Shown piece by piece: positions 34,592 through 43,607 of a stretch of 64,000 nt of DNA. A program made the position numbers and the translations under genes. A model generated the notes under the pieces. That model was not told the DNA's origin, made no database searches, and was given only the letters and a program-made list of their open reading frames with translations. Position 1 is the stretch's first letter; every line of letters starts with the position of its first letter. The stretch comes from an uncultured Opitutales bacterium. Lineage in GTDB: Bacteria; Verrucomicrobiota; Verrucomicrobiia; Opitutales; Intestinicryptomonadaceae. The DNA is taken from positions 1-64,000 of the forward strand of contig URGP01000005.1 in NCBI GenBank assembly GCA_900547395.1. The letters are read 5' to 3'.

Positions 34592-35385
34592 AGATTGCAC
34601 AGGTGCAAATGCATGTCGAACAATCGCGCTTCGACGAAAATTTGAAGAGGGCTTGCGAAGCCGTAAAAAAAGCGAAATCCCGTGGCGCGGAATTTGCAAT
34701 TCTGCCTGAAATGTTCGCAAGCGGCTTCAACTACGGCGAAAATAAAAAAGCAATCGCAGGCGGCAGAAACTTTGTGCGCGATTTTTTGGAAATCGCAAAA
34801 GAAAACAAAATTTTCCTTGCGGGGACAGTGCCGCATCTTGAAGAAAATTCGCCAAAACCGTCAAACAGAATGATTTTTGCCTCTCCCGACGGCGAAATTC
34901 TCGCAAGCTACGACAAAATACACCTCTTCGGGGTATTTCATGAAGACAGGCATATCTCATGCGGAAATTCCATTGTCGTAAAAAAGATGCCGTTTGCAAA
35001 CATTGGCTTTGCCGTCTGCTACGACTTGCGCTTCCCCGAAATGTTCGTAAACATCGCGCAAAAAAAAGCGGATTTGATAGTCGTTTCCACCGCATGGCCG
35101 CACCCGCGCATGGGGCAACTCCGCACACTTATGCGCGCAAGGGCAATAGAATGCCAATGCTTTTTGGCGTGCGTAAACCAGGTCGGAGTTGAAAATTTCG
35201 GCTCTAACAAAATAAAGTACTGCGGCTCTTCCGCAATAATAGACCCTTTTGGCGACGCTCTTTGCGAATGCAAAAAAGACGCCGAAGATTTGCAAATTGC
35301 CGACATCGATTTTGAAAAACCCAAAATCGCGCGGGAAAAAATACCCGTACTCTCCGACCGCCGCCCCGACATTTATTTCAAGTAA
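34588..35385 (+). CDS. carbon-nitrogen hydrolase (nitrilase superfamily)
   Basis: A 265-residue amidase of the nitrilase superfamily. The catalytic triad Glu-Lys-Cys is in place: LPEMFASGF, YDKIHLFGVF and AVCYDLRFPEMF. Overall similarity is to omega-amidase/Nit-type enzymes that remove ammonia from deaminated glutamine or glutathione. The ATG at 34588 overlaps the dciA stop (ATGA). A longer frame starts 10 codons upstream but lies wholly within dciA and is not used. Confidence 0.88.
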   Translation: MKIAQVQMHVEQSRFDENLKRACEAVKKAKSRGAEFAILPEMFASGFNYGENKKAIAGGRNFVRDFLEIAKENKIFLAGTVPHLEENSPKPSNRMIFASPDGEILASYDKIHLFGVFHEDRHISCGNSIVVKKMPFANIGFAVCYDLRFPEMFVNIAQKKADLIVVSTAWPHPRMGQLRTLMRARAIECQCFLACVNQVGVENFGSNKIKYCGSSAIIDPFGDALCECKKDAEDLQIADIDFEKPKIAREKIPVLSDRRPDIYFK

Positions 35386-35394
35386 TCGGAAGAC

Positions 35395-36963
35395 ATGTTT
35401 GTATCCGCACAATGCGCCTTTGAAAAAGCCGACAAATGCTTTGAGAAAAAACGCCCGTTCTTCTTCGCGTTCGACTACGAGCTTAAAAATGCAATATTTT
35501 TGGAGGAAAAAGACTTTGAAAATCCGCGCGTAAAATTCAAAGTCGGCAAGTTTTCAAACTATGCCCCGCGCGCCTGCCATTTAAAATTTCCCCAAATACG
35601 CCCAATACCCACAAGCTTTAAAAGCTATCAAAAAAAGTTCGATGCGGTAAAAAAATCTATCATGCGCGGAGATTCGTTTCTTGCGAATCTTACCATAAAA
35701 ACTCCGATTTTTTCGGAAGCGTCCCTTCGCGAAATTTTTGAGAGCGCGCAGGCGAAATACATCTTGTTTGTTTCGGGCAAATTCCTGTCGTTTTCGCCTG
35801 AAACTTTCGTAAAAACAAATGATGGGAAAATTTTTTCAAATCCGATGAAAGGCACGGCGAGCCTCTCCGAAAAAAATTCCGCAAAAAACCTTGAAAACAG
35901 CGAAAAGGAAATCCGAGAACACAACACGATAGTTGATTTAATTCGAAACGACTTAAATTTTGCGGCAACCGGCGTCCGCCTGAACAAATTCAGATATGCG
36001 GAAGAAATAAAGCGGCTCGGCGCGCCTAACCTTCTGCAAACAAGCTCGGAAATTTGCGGCAATATCTGCAAAAAGAAATTCAGCGAAATCATAAAACCTA
36101 TGCTGCCCGCAGGCTCGATAAGCGGAGCGCCCAAAACAAAGACGGTTGAAATCCTCAAAAAAGCGGAAGGAGAAAACCGCAACTTTTACACGGGAATTTT
36201 CGGGATGTTCGACGGCGAAAATTTGGACAGCGCGGTTGCGATAAGGTTTATCGAACAAGAAAAAGGAAAGCTGTTTTTCAGAAGCGGCGGCGGCATAACA
36301 AGCCAAAGCTCGGCAAAATCCGAATACGAAGAGGCGATTGAAAAAATCTACATACCCTGCGAAAAGAATGTTTTTTTGGAAACAATAAAGCTAAAAGACG
36401 GAGAAATTTTCAACTTGGAAGCCCACCGCAAAAGGTTTCAAAAAACCCTCGCAAAGTTTTATCCCGAATCGGGCTTGGAGTTTCCGAATTTGCAGAAATT
36501 ATCAGATGAAAATCCTTGCGGGCTCTTTAAAATAAGGGTGCTTTATTCCGACAAAATCGAAAAAATCGAGGTCTTGCCCTACTCTCCCCAAAAAATATCC
36601 TCGTTAAAAATCGTAAATTTAAAGGGTGCTAAGTATTCCCACAAAAGCGCAAACCGCGCGCCTTTGGATTTCGCGCTCTCGCAAAAAGGCGCAGCCTCAG
36701 ATGTCATAATCTGCCAAAACGGGAAAGTCTGCGACTCCTCATACGCAAACATCGCGTTCAAAAAAAACGGAAAGCTTTACACGCCAAAAACCTTTCTTTT
36801 AAACGGCACAAAACGCCAAAAGCTCATAAAAGACGGCTTTCTTGAAGTGCGGGATATTTCAATACCCGACATAAAAAACTACGAAAGAGCCGTCTTCATA
36901 AACTCAATGCTCGACCCGCATGACGATGTGGGAACTAACGTCGAAAACATAATCTTTGACTGA
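35395..36963 (+). CDS. pabB: aminodeoxychorismate synthase component I fused to 4-amino-4-deoxychorismate lyase
   Basis: The N-terminal 330 residues are the chorismate-binding PabB domain, with ANLTIKTPIF, PMKGTASL, EHNTIVDLIRNDL, LPAGSISGAPKTKTVEIL and FRSGGGITSQSS. From about 345 the protein is a class IV aminotransferase-like (PabC) domain: TIKLKDGEIFNLEAHRKRF and ICQNGKVCDSSYANIAFKKN. Together with PabA they make p-aminobenzoate for folate. Fusion of PabB and PabC is a known arrangement. The start at 35395 is 9 bp after the nitrilase gene. The chorismate-binding half is short, lacking the usual N-terminal subdomain. Confidence 0.88.
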   Translation: MFVSAQCAFEKADKCFEKKRPFFFAFDYELKNAIFLEEKDFENPRVKFKVGKFSNYAPRACHLKFPQIRPIPTSFKSYQKKFDAVKKSIMRGDSFLANLTIKTPIFSEASLREIFESAQAKYILFVSGKFLSFSPETFVKTNDGKIFSNPMKGTASLSEKNSAKNLENSEKEIREHNTIVDLIRNDLNFAATGVRLNKFRYAEEIKRLGAPNLLQTSSEICGNICKKKFSEIIKPMLPAGSISGAPKTKTVEILKKAEGENRNFYTGIFGMFDGENLDSAVAIRFIEQEKGKLFFRSGGGITSQSSAKSEYEEAIEKIYIPCEKNVFLETIKLKDGEIFNLEAHRKRFQKTLAKFYPESGLEFPNLQKLSDENPCGLFKIRVLYSDKIEKIEVLPYSPQKISSLKIVNLKGAKYSHKSANRAPLDFALSQKGAASDVIICQNGKVCDSSYANIAFKKNGKLYTPKTFLLNGTKRQKLIKDGFLEVRDISIPDIKNYERAVFINSMLDPHDDVGTNVENIIFD

Positions 36964-37529
36964 TGGAAAGCACGCTTATTATAGACAATTACGATTCTTT
37001 CACGCAAAATTTGGCTCAAATTCTTGAAGAGCAAAACGCGCAATTTAAAATCGTAAAAAACGACGAACTTCTCGGCGAAGAAATCGGCGGATTTTCAAGG
37101 GCGATAATATCTCCGGGGCCGGGGCTTCCCGAAGAGGCGGGGGATCTTATGGATTTCATATTTAAATTTAACGGCAAAATCCCGATTTTGGGCGTCTGCC
37201 TCGGGCATCAGGCAATATGCAGATGCTTCGGGGCAAAACTTGAAAACATTGCGCCACTCCACGGGGTTCAAAGCGGAATATCGTTTGCTTCCCCCAAAGA
37301 CGAAATTTTTGAAGGCGTTTCGGAAACTGCCAAAATCGGGCATTACCACTCATGGACGGTTTCGCAAAAAGATTTCCCAAAGGAGCTGGAAATCACCGCG
37401 CTCGACTCATTCGGGCAAATCGCCGCCGTGCGCGTAAAAAATTCAAAAACGCGAGGTTTGCAGTTTCATCCCGAAAGCATAATGTGCGACTGCGGAACGC
37501 AAATAATCAAAAATTTTCTGAAAATTTAA
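36963..37529 (+). CDS. pabA: aminodeoxychorismate synthase component II (glutamine amidotransferase)
   Basis: PabA supplies ammonia from glutamine to PabB. The class I amidotransferase triad is present: nucleophile Cys in GVCLGHQAICRCFG, and His-Glu in LQFHPESIMCD. IIDNYDSFTQNLAQ and SPGPGLPEEAG are standard. The 188-residue length fits. The ATG overlaps the TGA of pabB by 1 bp. Anthranilate synthase component II cannot be fully excluded, since one such subunit may serve both, but the neighbour is the PabB-PabC fusion. Confidence 0.92.
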   Translation: MESTLIIDNYDSFTQNLAQILEEQNAQFKIVKNDELLGEEIGGFSRAIISPGPGLPEEAGDLMDFIFKFNGKIPILGVCLGHQAICRCFGAKLENIAPLHGVQSGISFASPKDEIFEGVSETAKIGHYHSWTVSQKDFPKELEITALDSFGQIAAVRVKNSKTRGLQFHPESIMCDCGTQIIKNFLKI

Positions 37530-37565
37530 ATTGAAAAAACAAACGCAAAACCCAATCTTGGCAAT

Positions 37566-38165
37566 ATGCAGGAATTGACAAAAACAGCACTTGAAAATTT
37601 CAGAAAAAAAGGCTTTTCGGCGGAATTTTTTGAAAGCGGCGAAGAAGCCCTTAAATACGTTTTAAATGAAATCGGCAAAGACTGCGTGGGAATCGGCGGC
37701 TCTATGACAATCCAAGAGCTCGGCTGGTTTAACGCATTGCAAAACCGCGGCAAAACAATCTGGCACTGGCAGGGAAAATACGACGGCATTTTAAACGATG
37801 AAAACGCCGCGCCCTGCTACATCACGAGCGCAAACGCAATTTCCTCCGACGGGGCAATCATAAACATCGACGCAAACGGCAACCGAATTGCCGCTACCGC
37901 TTTCGGCGCAAAAAAGGTTTTCATTGTCTGTGGAGAAAACAAAATCGAACATGACATACCCTCCGCGCTCTTCAGGGCTAAAAACATAGCAGCTCCCCTA
38001 AACGCAAAACGCCTAAACCGCAAGACTCCGTGCGCGATAAAAGCCGACAAGTGCTATAACTGCCTGTCCCCCGAAAGAATATGCCGAGTGACGTCCATAA
38101 CGACATTCCCCATTCCGAATTTGGACATGCGCATAATTTTTGTAAAAGGCTCCTGGGGATATTAG
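37566..38165 (+). CDS. LUD domain protein (lactate utilisation/LutC-like)
   Basis: A 199-residue protein of the LUD (DUF162) family, including LutC and the C-terminal part of LutB. SAEFFESGEEALKYVLNEIG, GIGGSMTIQELGWFNAL and TSANAISSDGAIINIDANGNR are family hallmarks, and a late Cys cluster (CYNCLSPERICRV) could bind metal. LutA and LutB partners are absent here, so it may not be a lactate enzyme; many single LUD proteins have no known role. A hairpin with a T tract lies 90 bp downstream. Confidence 0.85.
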   Translation: MQELTKTALENFRKKGFSAEFFESGEEALKYVLNEIGKDCVGIGGSMTIQELGWFNALQNRGKTIWHWQGKYDGILNDENAAPCYITSANAISSDGAIINIDANGNRIAATAFGAKKVFIVCGENKIEHDIPSALFRAKNIAAPLNAKRLNRKTPCAIKADKCYNCLSPERICRVTSITTFPIPNLDMRIIFVKGSWGY

Positions 38166-38254
38166 ATAAAAAATTTATAAAAAAATAGTTGAAAGAAAAA
38201 GAGCAATTTGCGATAGTAAAAAAATTGCAAAAAAAGATTGTCGCGCGCATAACG

Positions 38255-38274
38255 AAAAAAGCATTCGCTTTTTT
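38255..38274 (+). terminator. terminator-like hairpin after the LUD gene
   Basis: An 8-bp stem (38255-38262 with 38267-38274) and a 4-nt ATTC loop end in six T residues. It is symmetric in A/T, so it could act in both directions. The next gene begins 38 bp on. Confidence 0.55.
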
Positions 38275-38312
38275 GAATTCCCCGCGGATTTCCGCAAGGC
38301 AATCGCAAAAAT

Positions 38313-38702
38313 ATGAAAAGATTTACACAGGACCACGAGTGGCTCGAAATTGACGAAGACGGTATAGGAACTGTCGGAATCAGCGATTATGCGCAGGAAA
38401 CTTTGGGCGATATTTCAAATATAACCACGCCCGAAGACAATGCTTTTTTCAAAAAAGGCGAAGCTTTCGCGCACATTGAATCCGAAAACGCTTCATGCGA
38501 AGTCTATATGCCCGTAAGCGGCAGGGTAATTGCCGTAAACGAACAACTCGAAGCTTTTCCGGAACTCTTGAACAGCGACCCCGAAGGGCTTGGCTGGATT
38601 GTGAAAATCGAACTTTCAGACAAAAACGAACTCAACGAACTCATCAAAAAGGAAGATTATCTTGATACTCTTCCCGAAGACGGAGAAGAAGATGACGATT
38701 AA
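38313..38702 (+). CDS. gcvH: GcvH-like protein lacking the lipoyl-lysine
   Basis: The 129-residue protein clearly belongs to the glycine cleavage H-protein family: TQDHEWLEIDEDGIGTVGIS, YAQETLGDI, VYMPVSGRVIAVNEQL, LLNSDPEGLGWIVKIEL. In H protein the lipoyl cofactor is attached to the Lys in ES-x-K-A-A-S; here the sequence is HIESENASCEVY, so Asn59 (AAC) occupies the lysine position. The protein should not be able to carry lipoate in the usual way. No gcvT or gcvP is nearby. The acidic C-terminal tail (EDGEEDDD) is unusual. The symbol names the family; glycine cleavage activity is doubtful. Confidence 0.88.
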   Translation: MKRFTQDHEWLEIDEDGIGTVGISDYAQETLGDISNITTPEDNAFFKKGEAFAHIESENASCEVYMPVSGRVIAVNEQLEAFPELLNSDPEGLGWIVKIELSDKNELNELIKKEDYLDTLPEDGEEDDD

Positions 38703-39048
38703 AATTTTGCGCATAATGTTTCTGCCGATTTTGGCGGTGTTTGTCCTCGCAGGATGCGCCGCCGACGGTCAAAAATACACGCGCACGATAGCGGTTTCCA
38801 GCACTCCGTCGGGAGCGGAAATCGTCGTTAACGGAATGCCTGTCGCAAAAACTCCGCTTGCAATCGAAGTTGAAGCGACAAAGTCGGGGCATTTCATAAA
38901 CAGATTTGAGATTATTGCGCGTCCTTCGAACGACGCCGAAGGGCAATACATACAAGTAAAGTCCTTCGCGCCCTATTCGACGAAAGACGCGGCAAAAATC
39001 CCAGAAAAAATCGATTTTGACATGCGCGCAAACCCGCGCACAAACTAA
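38692..39048 (+). CDS. PEGA-like lipoprotein
   Basis: A 118-residue lipoprotein: signal ILRIMFLPILAVFVLAGC with Cys at residue 21 as lipidation site. The mature part begins AADGQKYTRTIAVS and has a PEGA-like core, SSTPSGAEIVVNGMPVAKTP, usually found in surface beta domains. The ATG at 38692 overlaps the gcvH-like frame by 11 bp, so the two are translationally linked; the wider open frame further upstream is not used, as it lies inside gcvH. Function is unknown. Confidence 0.82.
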   Translation: MTIKILRIMFLPILAVFVLAGCAADGQKYTRTIAVSSTPSGAEIVVNGMPVAKTPLAIEVEATKSGHFINRFEIIARPSNDAEGQYIQVKSFAPYSTKDAAKIPEKIDFDMRANPRTN

Positions 39049-39623
39049 TTTCCACAAGGGGCTTGATGCGAAGCTTTCGAATGGAAATCGGCTTGGAAAC
39101 GCCGAAAATCTTTCCCAAAAACAGGTCTTAGCCGTTTTGCAAAAGAAAGGCGGCCAATACCGCAAAAAAGCGCAACAAATACGCAAGTATTGGTGCAAAA
39201 AGCGCAATGGCCTCGCGCTTTTCGCATCGCCTGAAAGAGCCTTCTCAAACTCTTATGGCGGCAGAAAAATCTGCTTAAAATCCCGAAAACGGCACCACTC
39301 CGATTTGCGGGACGCGCGAAATGCGGGCATCGGCAATCTTTCGCAGTGCATTGCAATTCGCCTTTGCCGCAGCAAAAATCCCGAAAGGACGAAAGCTGCC
39401 GAACTTGCGAAGCTCGGTCTTATTGCCGCGCAAAACAACTTCGGAAGTAGGAAATTTTCAAAACTCGCCAAATTTCGGCAAATTTTGAAAATTAAAAAAA
39501 TCGAAGTTTTCGATAAAAAAAAAGAGCTTTTTAAGCGGAAATTTCGATAAAACGCACAAAAACCAAAAAAAGTATTTGACGAAAGGATAAAAAGAGGTAA
39601 TTTCCTCTACTTTTCTTTTAACA
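39049..39623. other. 575-bp stretch without a convincing gene
   Basis: Between the lipoprotein and rplM. One plus-strand frame (39017-39550, 177 codons) is open and has neighbour-like codon choice, but its product is very basic, has no recognisable domain and its start lies inside the lipoprotein. It could be a degraded or novel gene. The last 80 bp are the rplM leader, with a promoter-like TTGACG and a small hairpin (39593-39608) followed by a T-rich run. Confidence 0.4.
39576..39603 (+). promoter_or_regulatory. possible rplM promoter and leader hairpin
   Basis: TTGACG (around 39576) is followed after 16 bp by TAATTT. The 5-bp hairpin AGAGG/CCTCT (39593-39608) precedes a T-rich run just before the rplM ATG. 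Leader regulation of rplM-rpsI by the ribosomal protein is known in other bacteria; here it is a suggestion. Confidence 0.3.
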
Positions 39624-40049
39624 ATGAAAACAACAGTAGCCAAGAAAGAAGAACAAAAGCAGTGGTACGTAGTCGATGCAAAAGACCTCGTGCTTGGTCG
39701 TCTTGCCGTAAAAATTGCGAACGTGCTGCGCGGTCGCTATAAGCCAACATATACTCCAAACGTTGACTGCGGAGATCATGTTATCGTAATCAATGCGGAA
39801 AAAATCCGCGTTACGGGCAAAAAGGAAACCGACAAAGAATATATGTTCTACACAGGATATGTCGGCGGCGAAAAATATGTAAGCCTCAGCGAATTCCGCA
39901 AGCGCAAGCCTGAATTCATCATCGAAAATGCGGTTCGCGGCATGATGCCGAAGAACAAGCTTGCAAGCGCGATGCTCAAAAAGCTCCATGTTTACGCAGG
40001 CGCGGAACACCCGCACGCGGCCCAGCAACCCAAGCCATTCAACTTCTAA
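39624..40049 (+). CDS. rplM: 50S ribosomal protein L13
   Basis: L13 is an early-assembly protein of the large subunit. The 141-residue protein has WYVVDAKDLVLGRLAVKIAN, PNVDCGDHVIVINAEKIRVTG, and ENAVRGMMPKNKLASAMLKKL. It is followed 14 bp later by rpsI, the universal L13-S9 pair. Confidence 0.98.
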   Translation: MKTTVAKKEEQKQWYVVDAKDLVLGRLAVKIANVLRGRYKPTYTPNVDCGDHVIVINAEKIRVTGKKETDKEYMFYTGYVGGEKYVSLSEFRKRKPEFIIENAVRGMMPKNKLASAMLKKLHVYAGAEHPHAAQQPKPFNF

Positions 40050-40063
40050 TTTAGGAACATACA

Positions 40064-40459
40064 ATGAGCGAAAAACAAGTATTTGTATCAGTAGGCCGCC
40101 GCAAGACGGCAGTTGCCCGCGTAAACCTCACAAACGGTTCGGGCAATTTGACCGTAAACGGAAAACCCTTGACGGAATATTGCTTCACAGACGCACTTGC
40201 ATTGGAAGCAACACGTCCTTTGGTCGTGACGGGTTTGGCTACATCGGTTGACGCTAAAATCAAGGTAAACGGCGGCGGCGCAAACGGACAGGCGGGCGCA
40301 ATCAGCCACGGTTTGGCGCGCGCATTGGAAAAGATGGACGCAAACTTGAGAGCTGTTCTCAAGAAAGCGGGTCTCATCACTCGCGACGGACGCGCAAAGG
40401 AACGTAAAAAGTCAGGTCAGCCCGGCGCACGCAAACGCTTCCAGTTCTCAAAGCGTTAA
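40064..40459 (+). CDS. rpsI: 30S ribosomal protein S9
   Basis: S9 reaches the P-site tRNA with its C-terminal tail. The 131-residue protein has VGRRKTAVARVNLTNGSGN, the conserved GGGANGQAGAISHGLARALE, and the basic tail KSGQPGARKRFQFSKR. A Shine-Dalgarno GGAAC sits upstream. The pair ends in a strong terminator. Confidence 0.98.
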   Translation: MSEKQVFVSVGRRKTAVARVNLTNGSGNLTVNGKPLTEYCFTDALALEATRPLVVTGLATSVDAKIKVNGGGANGQAGAISHGLARALEKMDANLRAVLKKAGLITRDGRAKERKKSGQPGARKRFQFSKR

Positions 40460-40478
40460 TCTTGCAAAATTATTTCAG

Positions 40479-40508
40479 AAAGCGTTTTCTTCGGGAAACG
40501 CTTTTTTT
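40479..40508 (+). terminator. rplM-rpsI terminator
   Basis: A 9-bp stem (40479-40487 with 40496-40504) with an 8-nt loop runs into seven T residues, 20 bp past the rpsI stop. Confidence 0.88.
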
Positions 40509-40721
40509 GTTTTTTTAAATACAGAGAAAACGCCTTTCGGAAAAATTTAAGCGTTTTACGGAATTGAATGTTTTTTTTGCGAATGCTTTTAAAGACAAGA
40601 AACAATACACGGAAAAATAGTTTTGAACAATGCGGCGAATCTATTTCCGATTTTCAAATTGTTCTACTTTTATCAAACAAATTGCCGCGCAGTCTGCAAT
40701 TTAGAAAAATCCGCCGTCCAT

Positions 40722-40744
40722 AAAAAAGGCGGCGCATTGCCGCC
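40722..40744 (-). terminator. uvrA terminator
   Basis: A 6-bp all-GC stem (40728-40733 with 40739-40744) and a 5-nt loop run into six T residues on the minus strand, about 25 bp after the uvrA stop. Confidence 0.8.
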
Positions 40745-40769
40745 CGAAAAATCATAAATCAAAAACAGA

Positions 40770-43592
40770 CTAATCGGCGTCCAAATATTTTGAAGTCGGG
40801 GTGTCGAGTTTTGCAAGCCCTTCAACACTTCCCGAATATATGAGATTTCCGCCATGCTCTCCTCCGGTTGGTCCAAGCTCAACTAGATGGTCGGCAAGGC
40901 GTATGAAATCGGGGTGGTGCTCGATGACGATTACGGTATTTCCCGCATCGCGCAGTTTGAAGAGCAAAGTCATAAGCTTTTCAATGTCGTCCCAATGAAG
41001 TCCTGTTGAAGGCTCGTCCAAAATGTACAAATTTTTGCCGTTTTGCCTCTTGGAAAGTTCAAGAGAAAGCTTTATGCGCTGGGCTTCCCCGCCTGAAAGA
41101 GTGTTTGCGGACTGTCCCAGTCGCACATATCCAAGACCGACATCCTGCAAAGTTTTAAGTTTTGAAACGATGTCCGAATGAGAGCGGAAAAGCTCCGCCG
41201 CCTCGTCAACAGTAAGCTCCAAAACTTGCGAAATATCCAAGCCCTTGTACTTAACTTCAAGCGTTTCGCGGTTGTACCTCCTGCCTTTGCATGCGGGACA
41301 TTCTACGTAAATATCGCCCAAAAACTGCATATCAAGAGCAACCGCCCCGTCGCCGCCGCAATGCTCGCAACGCCCTCCTTTTACGTTAAAGCTGAAACGA
41401 GACGCCTTGTAGCCGCGCGCAATCGCGGCGGGGGTTTTCGCAAACAACTCGCGGAGCTTGTCAAACAGCTTTGTGTATGTCGCAGGATTTGAGCGCGGAG
41501 TGCGCCCAATCGGAGACTGGTCAACCCTCACGCACTTGTCGAAATATTCCAAGCCCTCGATTCCTCCGTGAGCCCCGCAAAGCTGCTTTGCGCCGTTTAG
41601 CTTCCGCGCCGCCTCGTTTGCCAGAATTTCATTTACGAGCGTGCTCTTGCCCGAGCCGCTTACGCCGCAAACAACCGTCAAAAGCCCTACGGGGAAATCC
41701 ACCGTAATGTTTTTCAAGTTGTGCTCCCTCGCATTTTTAACCCGCAAAATTCTGCCGTCGGGCTTTGGAGATGGCGAATATTTTTCAATTCGCGCCCTGC
41801 CCGAAAGATACGCCCCTGTTCTCGAATACTTTGATTTTCTGCACTCTGAAAGAGAGCCTTTGAAGACAACCTCGCCGCCGCTAAACCCCGCTTTCGGGCC
41901 AAGCTCTATGATGTAGTCGCTCGCCTTGATTGCATCGGCGTCGTGCTCGACCAGAATTACGGAATTGCCACCGTCGCGCAGATTTTTTATCGCGCCGATA
42001 AGCCTGTCGTTGTCGGAAGGATGAAGCCCTATCGTCGGCTCGTCCAAAACGTACGCAGCTCCCACAAGCTCCATTCCAAGCTGGGCGGCAAGGCGCGCCC
42101 TTCTCGCTTCGCCATTTGAAAGGGTTGAATATTCGCGGTCCAAATGCAGATACGAAAGCCCGACCCTGTTTAGGAAATCAAGCCTTTCTTTAAGCCCGTT
42201 CACAGCCTCGCTTATGGCGTCAAACCTGCCGCCTTTCAAGCTTTTTGCAAATTCAAGCGCGGCATCGACCGACATCGACATAAATTCGGGATACGACTTG
42301 CCGTTTACGAAAACATTTCGGCTTCGGGCGTTCAACCGCGTCCCCTTGCAATCCTTGCACACGCTCGAAACCATAAATGCGCCGAGCTTCACTGTCATGG
42401 CGTCGCTCGCCCCGTGCGAATAGTAATGGTCAAGCTCCGCAAGCACTCCAGGGAAATAATACGGAGCCTGCGCCTTTTTCTTGGAACGCCCGCGCCTGAT
42501 TTCAAACGGACGGTTCTTGTCCCCGTAGAGAATGAAATCGCGGACGTCCTGAGGCAGATCTTTCCACGGAGCTTTTCGGTCAAACGGGTATTGCAATGAA
42601 AGCTTCTTTAAAAGAGAGCATCTGTGCAAAATCAAATACCTCGACCCCATTCGATACGGCTTCAAAGCGCCACCGTAAACGCTCTTTGTATCGTCGGGAA
42701 CAACAAGACGCTCGTCAAAACTCATGACCCTGCCGATGCCGCCGCAAGACGGACATGCCCCGTCGGGATGATTGTGGGAAAAACTGCGCGGAGAAATGTC
42801 GTCGAAAACCCTGCCGCAAACCGAACAGGAAAGCGCGGTGCTCAACGTTTTCTCAAATGCCTCGCCGCCAAATTCGCAGTGCGCAAAAGCCTTGCCCGCC
42901 CCCTCTTTCAGAGCCAGCTCCAAAGAGTCGGATATTCGGCTTCTCGCGTTTTCGGAAACTTTTATGCGGTCGATTACAATGTCTATTTTATTGTCGGATT
43001 TCAGAAGCTTCAATGCTTCCCCGCCGTCAAGCTCCGCTATTTCCCCGTTAATTCTCGCCCTCTGCCAGCCTCGCTTTTTAAGGTCCTCAATTCCCGCCGC
43101 CGCGGCGGTTTTCTTGCCCTCCAAAAACGGAGCAATGAGATAAAGCTTTCCGCCTTCGGGGAAAGCCAAAATTTCCTCAACGCACTCGTCGAGGCTTCTG
43201 CGCTTGATTTCTCCCCCGTCGAACGGGCATTTCTGGACGCCCGCAACGCACCAGACAAGGCGGGCGTAGTCGGCAATTTCGGTCGCGGTTGCGAGAGTGC
43301 TGCGCGGATTTGTCGCCGCGCTTACGTTTTGCTCAACCGCAATCACGGGCGGCAATCCCCTTATGTAATCGACGTCGGGCTTTGCTATCGCGCCCAAAAC
43401 CCTGCGCACGTCGGCGGAAAGGCTTTCCAAATATTTGCGATAGCCCTCGGCATAAACAGTGTCAAACGCAAGCGACGATTTTCCAGAGCCGCTCACGCCC
43501 GTTATGGTGACAATCTTTCCGCGCGGAATTTCCACGTTTATATTTTTAAGATTGTGTTGACGCGCCCCGTGTATTTGAATAACATCACTCAT
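40770..43592 (-). CDS. uvrA: excinuclease ABC subunit A
   Basis: UvrA recognises DNA lesions and loads UvrB in nucleotide excision repair. The 940-residue protein has two ABC modules with Walker [20 protein letters not shown] near the N-terminus and [15 protein letters not shown] in the second half. Two zinc modules are present: [10 protein letters not shown]...CPSCGG and CEHCGGDG...CPACKGRR. Signature 2 is normal ([11 protein letters not shown]), but signature 1 reads [14 protein letters not shown], with Asn near residue 493 in place of the second Gly. Both Walker B regions, [11 protein letters not shown] and [11 protein letters not shown], are intact. It is divergent from the AI-2E-type permease with only 15 bp between the ATGs. 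Confidence 0.94.
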   Translation of the reverse strand: MSDVIQIHGARQHNLKNINVEIPRGKIVTITGVSGSGKSSLAFDTVYAEGYRKYLESLSADVRRVLGAIAKPDVDYIRGLPPVIAVEQNVSAATNPRSTLATATEIADYARLVWCVAGVQKCPFDGGEIKRRSLDECVEEILAFPEGGKLYLIAPFLEGKKTAAAAGIEDLKKRGWQRARINGEIAELDGGEALKLLKSDNKIDIVIDRIKVSENARSRISDSLELALKEGAGKAFAHCEFGGEAFEKTLSTALSCSVCGRVFDDISPRSFSHNHPDGACPSCGGIGRVMSFDERLVVPDDTKSVYGGALKPYRMGSRYLILHRCSLLKKLSLQYPFDRKAPWKDLPQDVRDFILYGDKNRPFEIRRGRSKKKAQAPYYFPGVLAELDHYYSHGASDAMTVKLGAFMVSSVCKDCKGTRLNARSRNVFVNGKSYPEFMSMSVDAALEFAKSLKGGRFDAISEAVNGLKERLDFLNRVGLSYLHLDREYSTLSNGEARRARLAAQLGMELVGAAYVLDEPTIGLHPSDNDRLIGAIKNLRDGGNSVILVEHDADAIKASDYIIELGPKAGFSGGEVVFKGSLSECRKSKYSRTGAYLSGRARIEKYSPSPKPDGRILRVKNAREHNLKNITVDFPVGLLTVVCGVSGSGKSTLVNEILANEAARKLNGAKQLCGAHGGIEGLEYFDKCVRVDQSPIGRTPRSNPATYTKLFDKLRELFAKTPAAIARGYKASRFSFNVKGGRCEHCGGDGAVALDMQFLGDIYVECPACKGRRYNRETLEVKYKGLDISQVLELTVDEAAELFRSHSDIVSKLKTLQDVGLGYVRLGQSANTLSGGEAQRIKLSLELSKRQNGKNLYILDEPSTGLHWDDIEKLMTLLFKLRDAGNTVIVIEHHPDFIRLADHLVELGPTGGEHGGNLIYSGSVEGLAKLDTPTSKYLDAD

Positions 43593-43607
43593 AGAAAATA
43601 TATAAAT

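Larger units (their letters stand above)
40460..40769. other. 310-bp convergent gap between rpsI and uvrA
   Basis: It holds two terminators, one for each side, and no gene. In between is an AT-rich stretch with a widely spaced inverted repeat (GAACAAT at 40625-40631, ATTGTTC at 40658-40664) that I cannot explain. Confidence 0.7.

Noticed and set aside
40625..40664. Inverted repeat GAACAAT/ATTGTTC as an operator
   Set aside because: The arms are 26 bp apart in a convergent gap with no promoter to control; likely chance.
42624..43607. Long plus-strand extension of the AI-2E permease frame through the 5' part of uvrA
   Set aside because: It is antisense to conserved uvrA codons, the product is basic and featureless, and the permease's first membrane helix begins right at the ATG at 43608.
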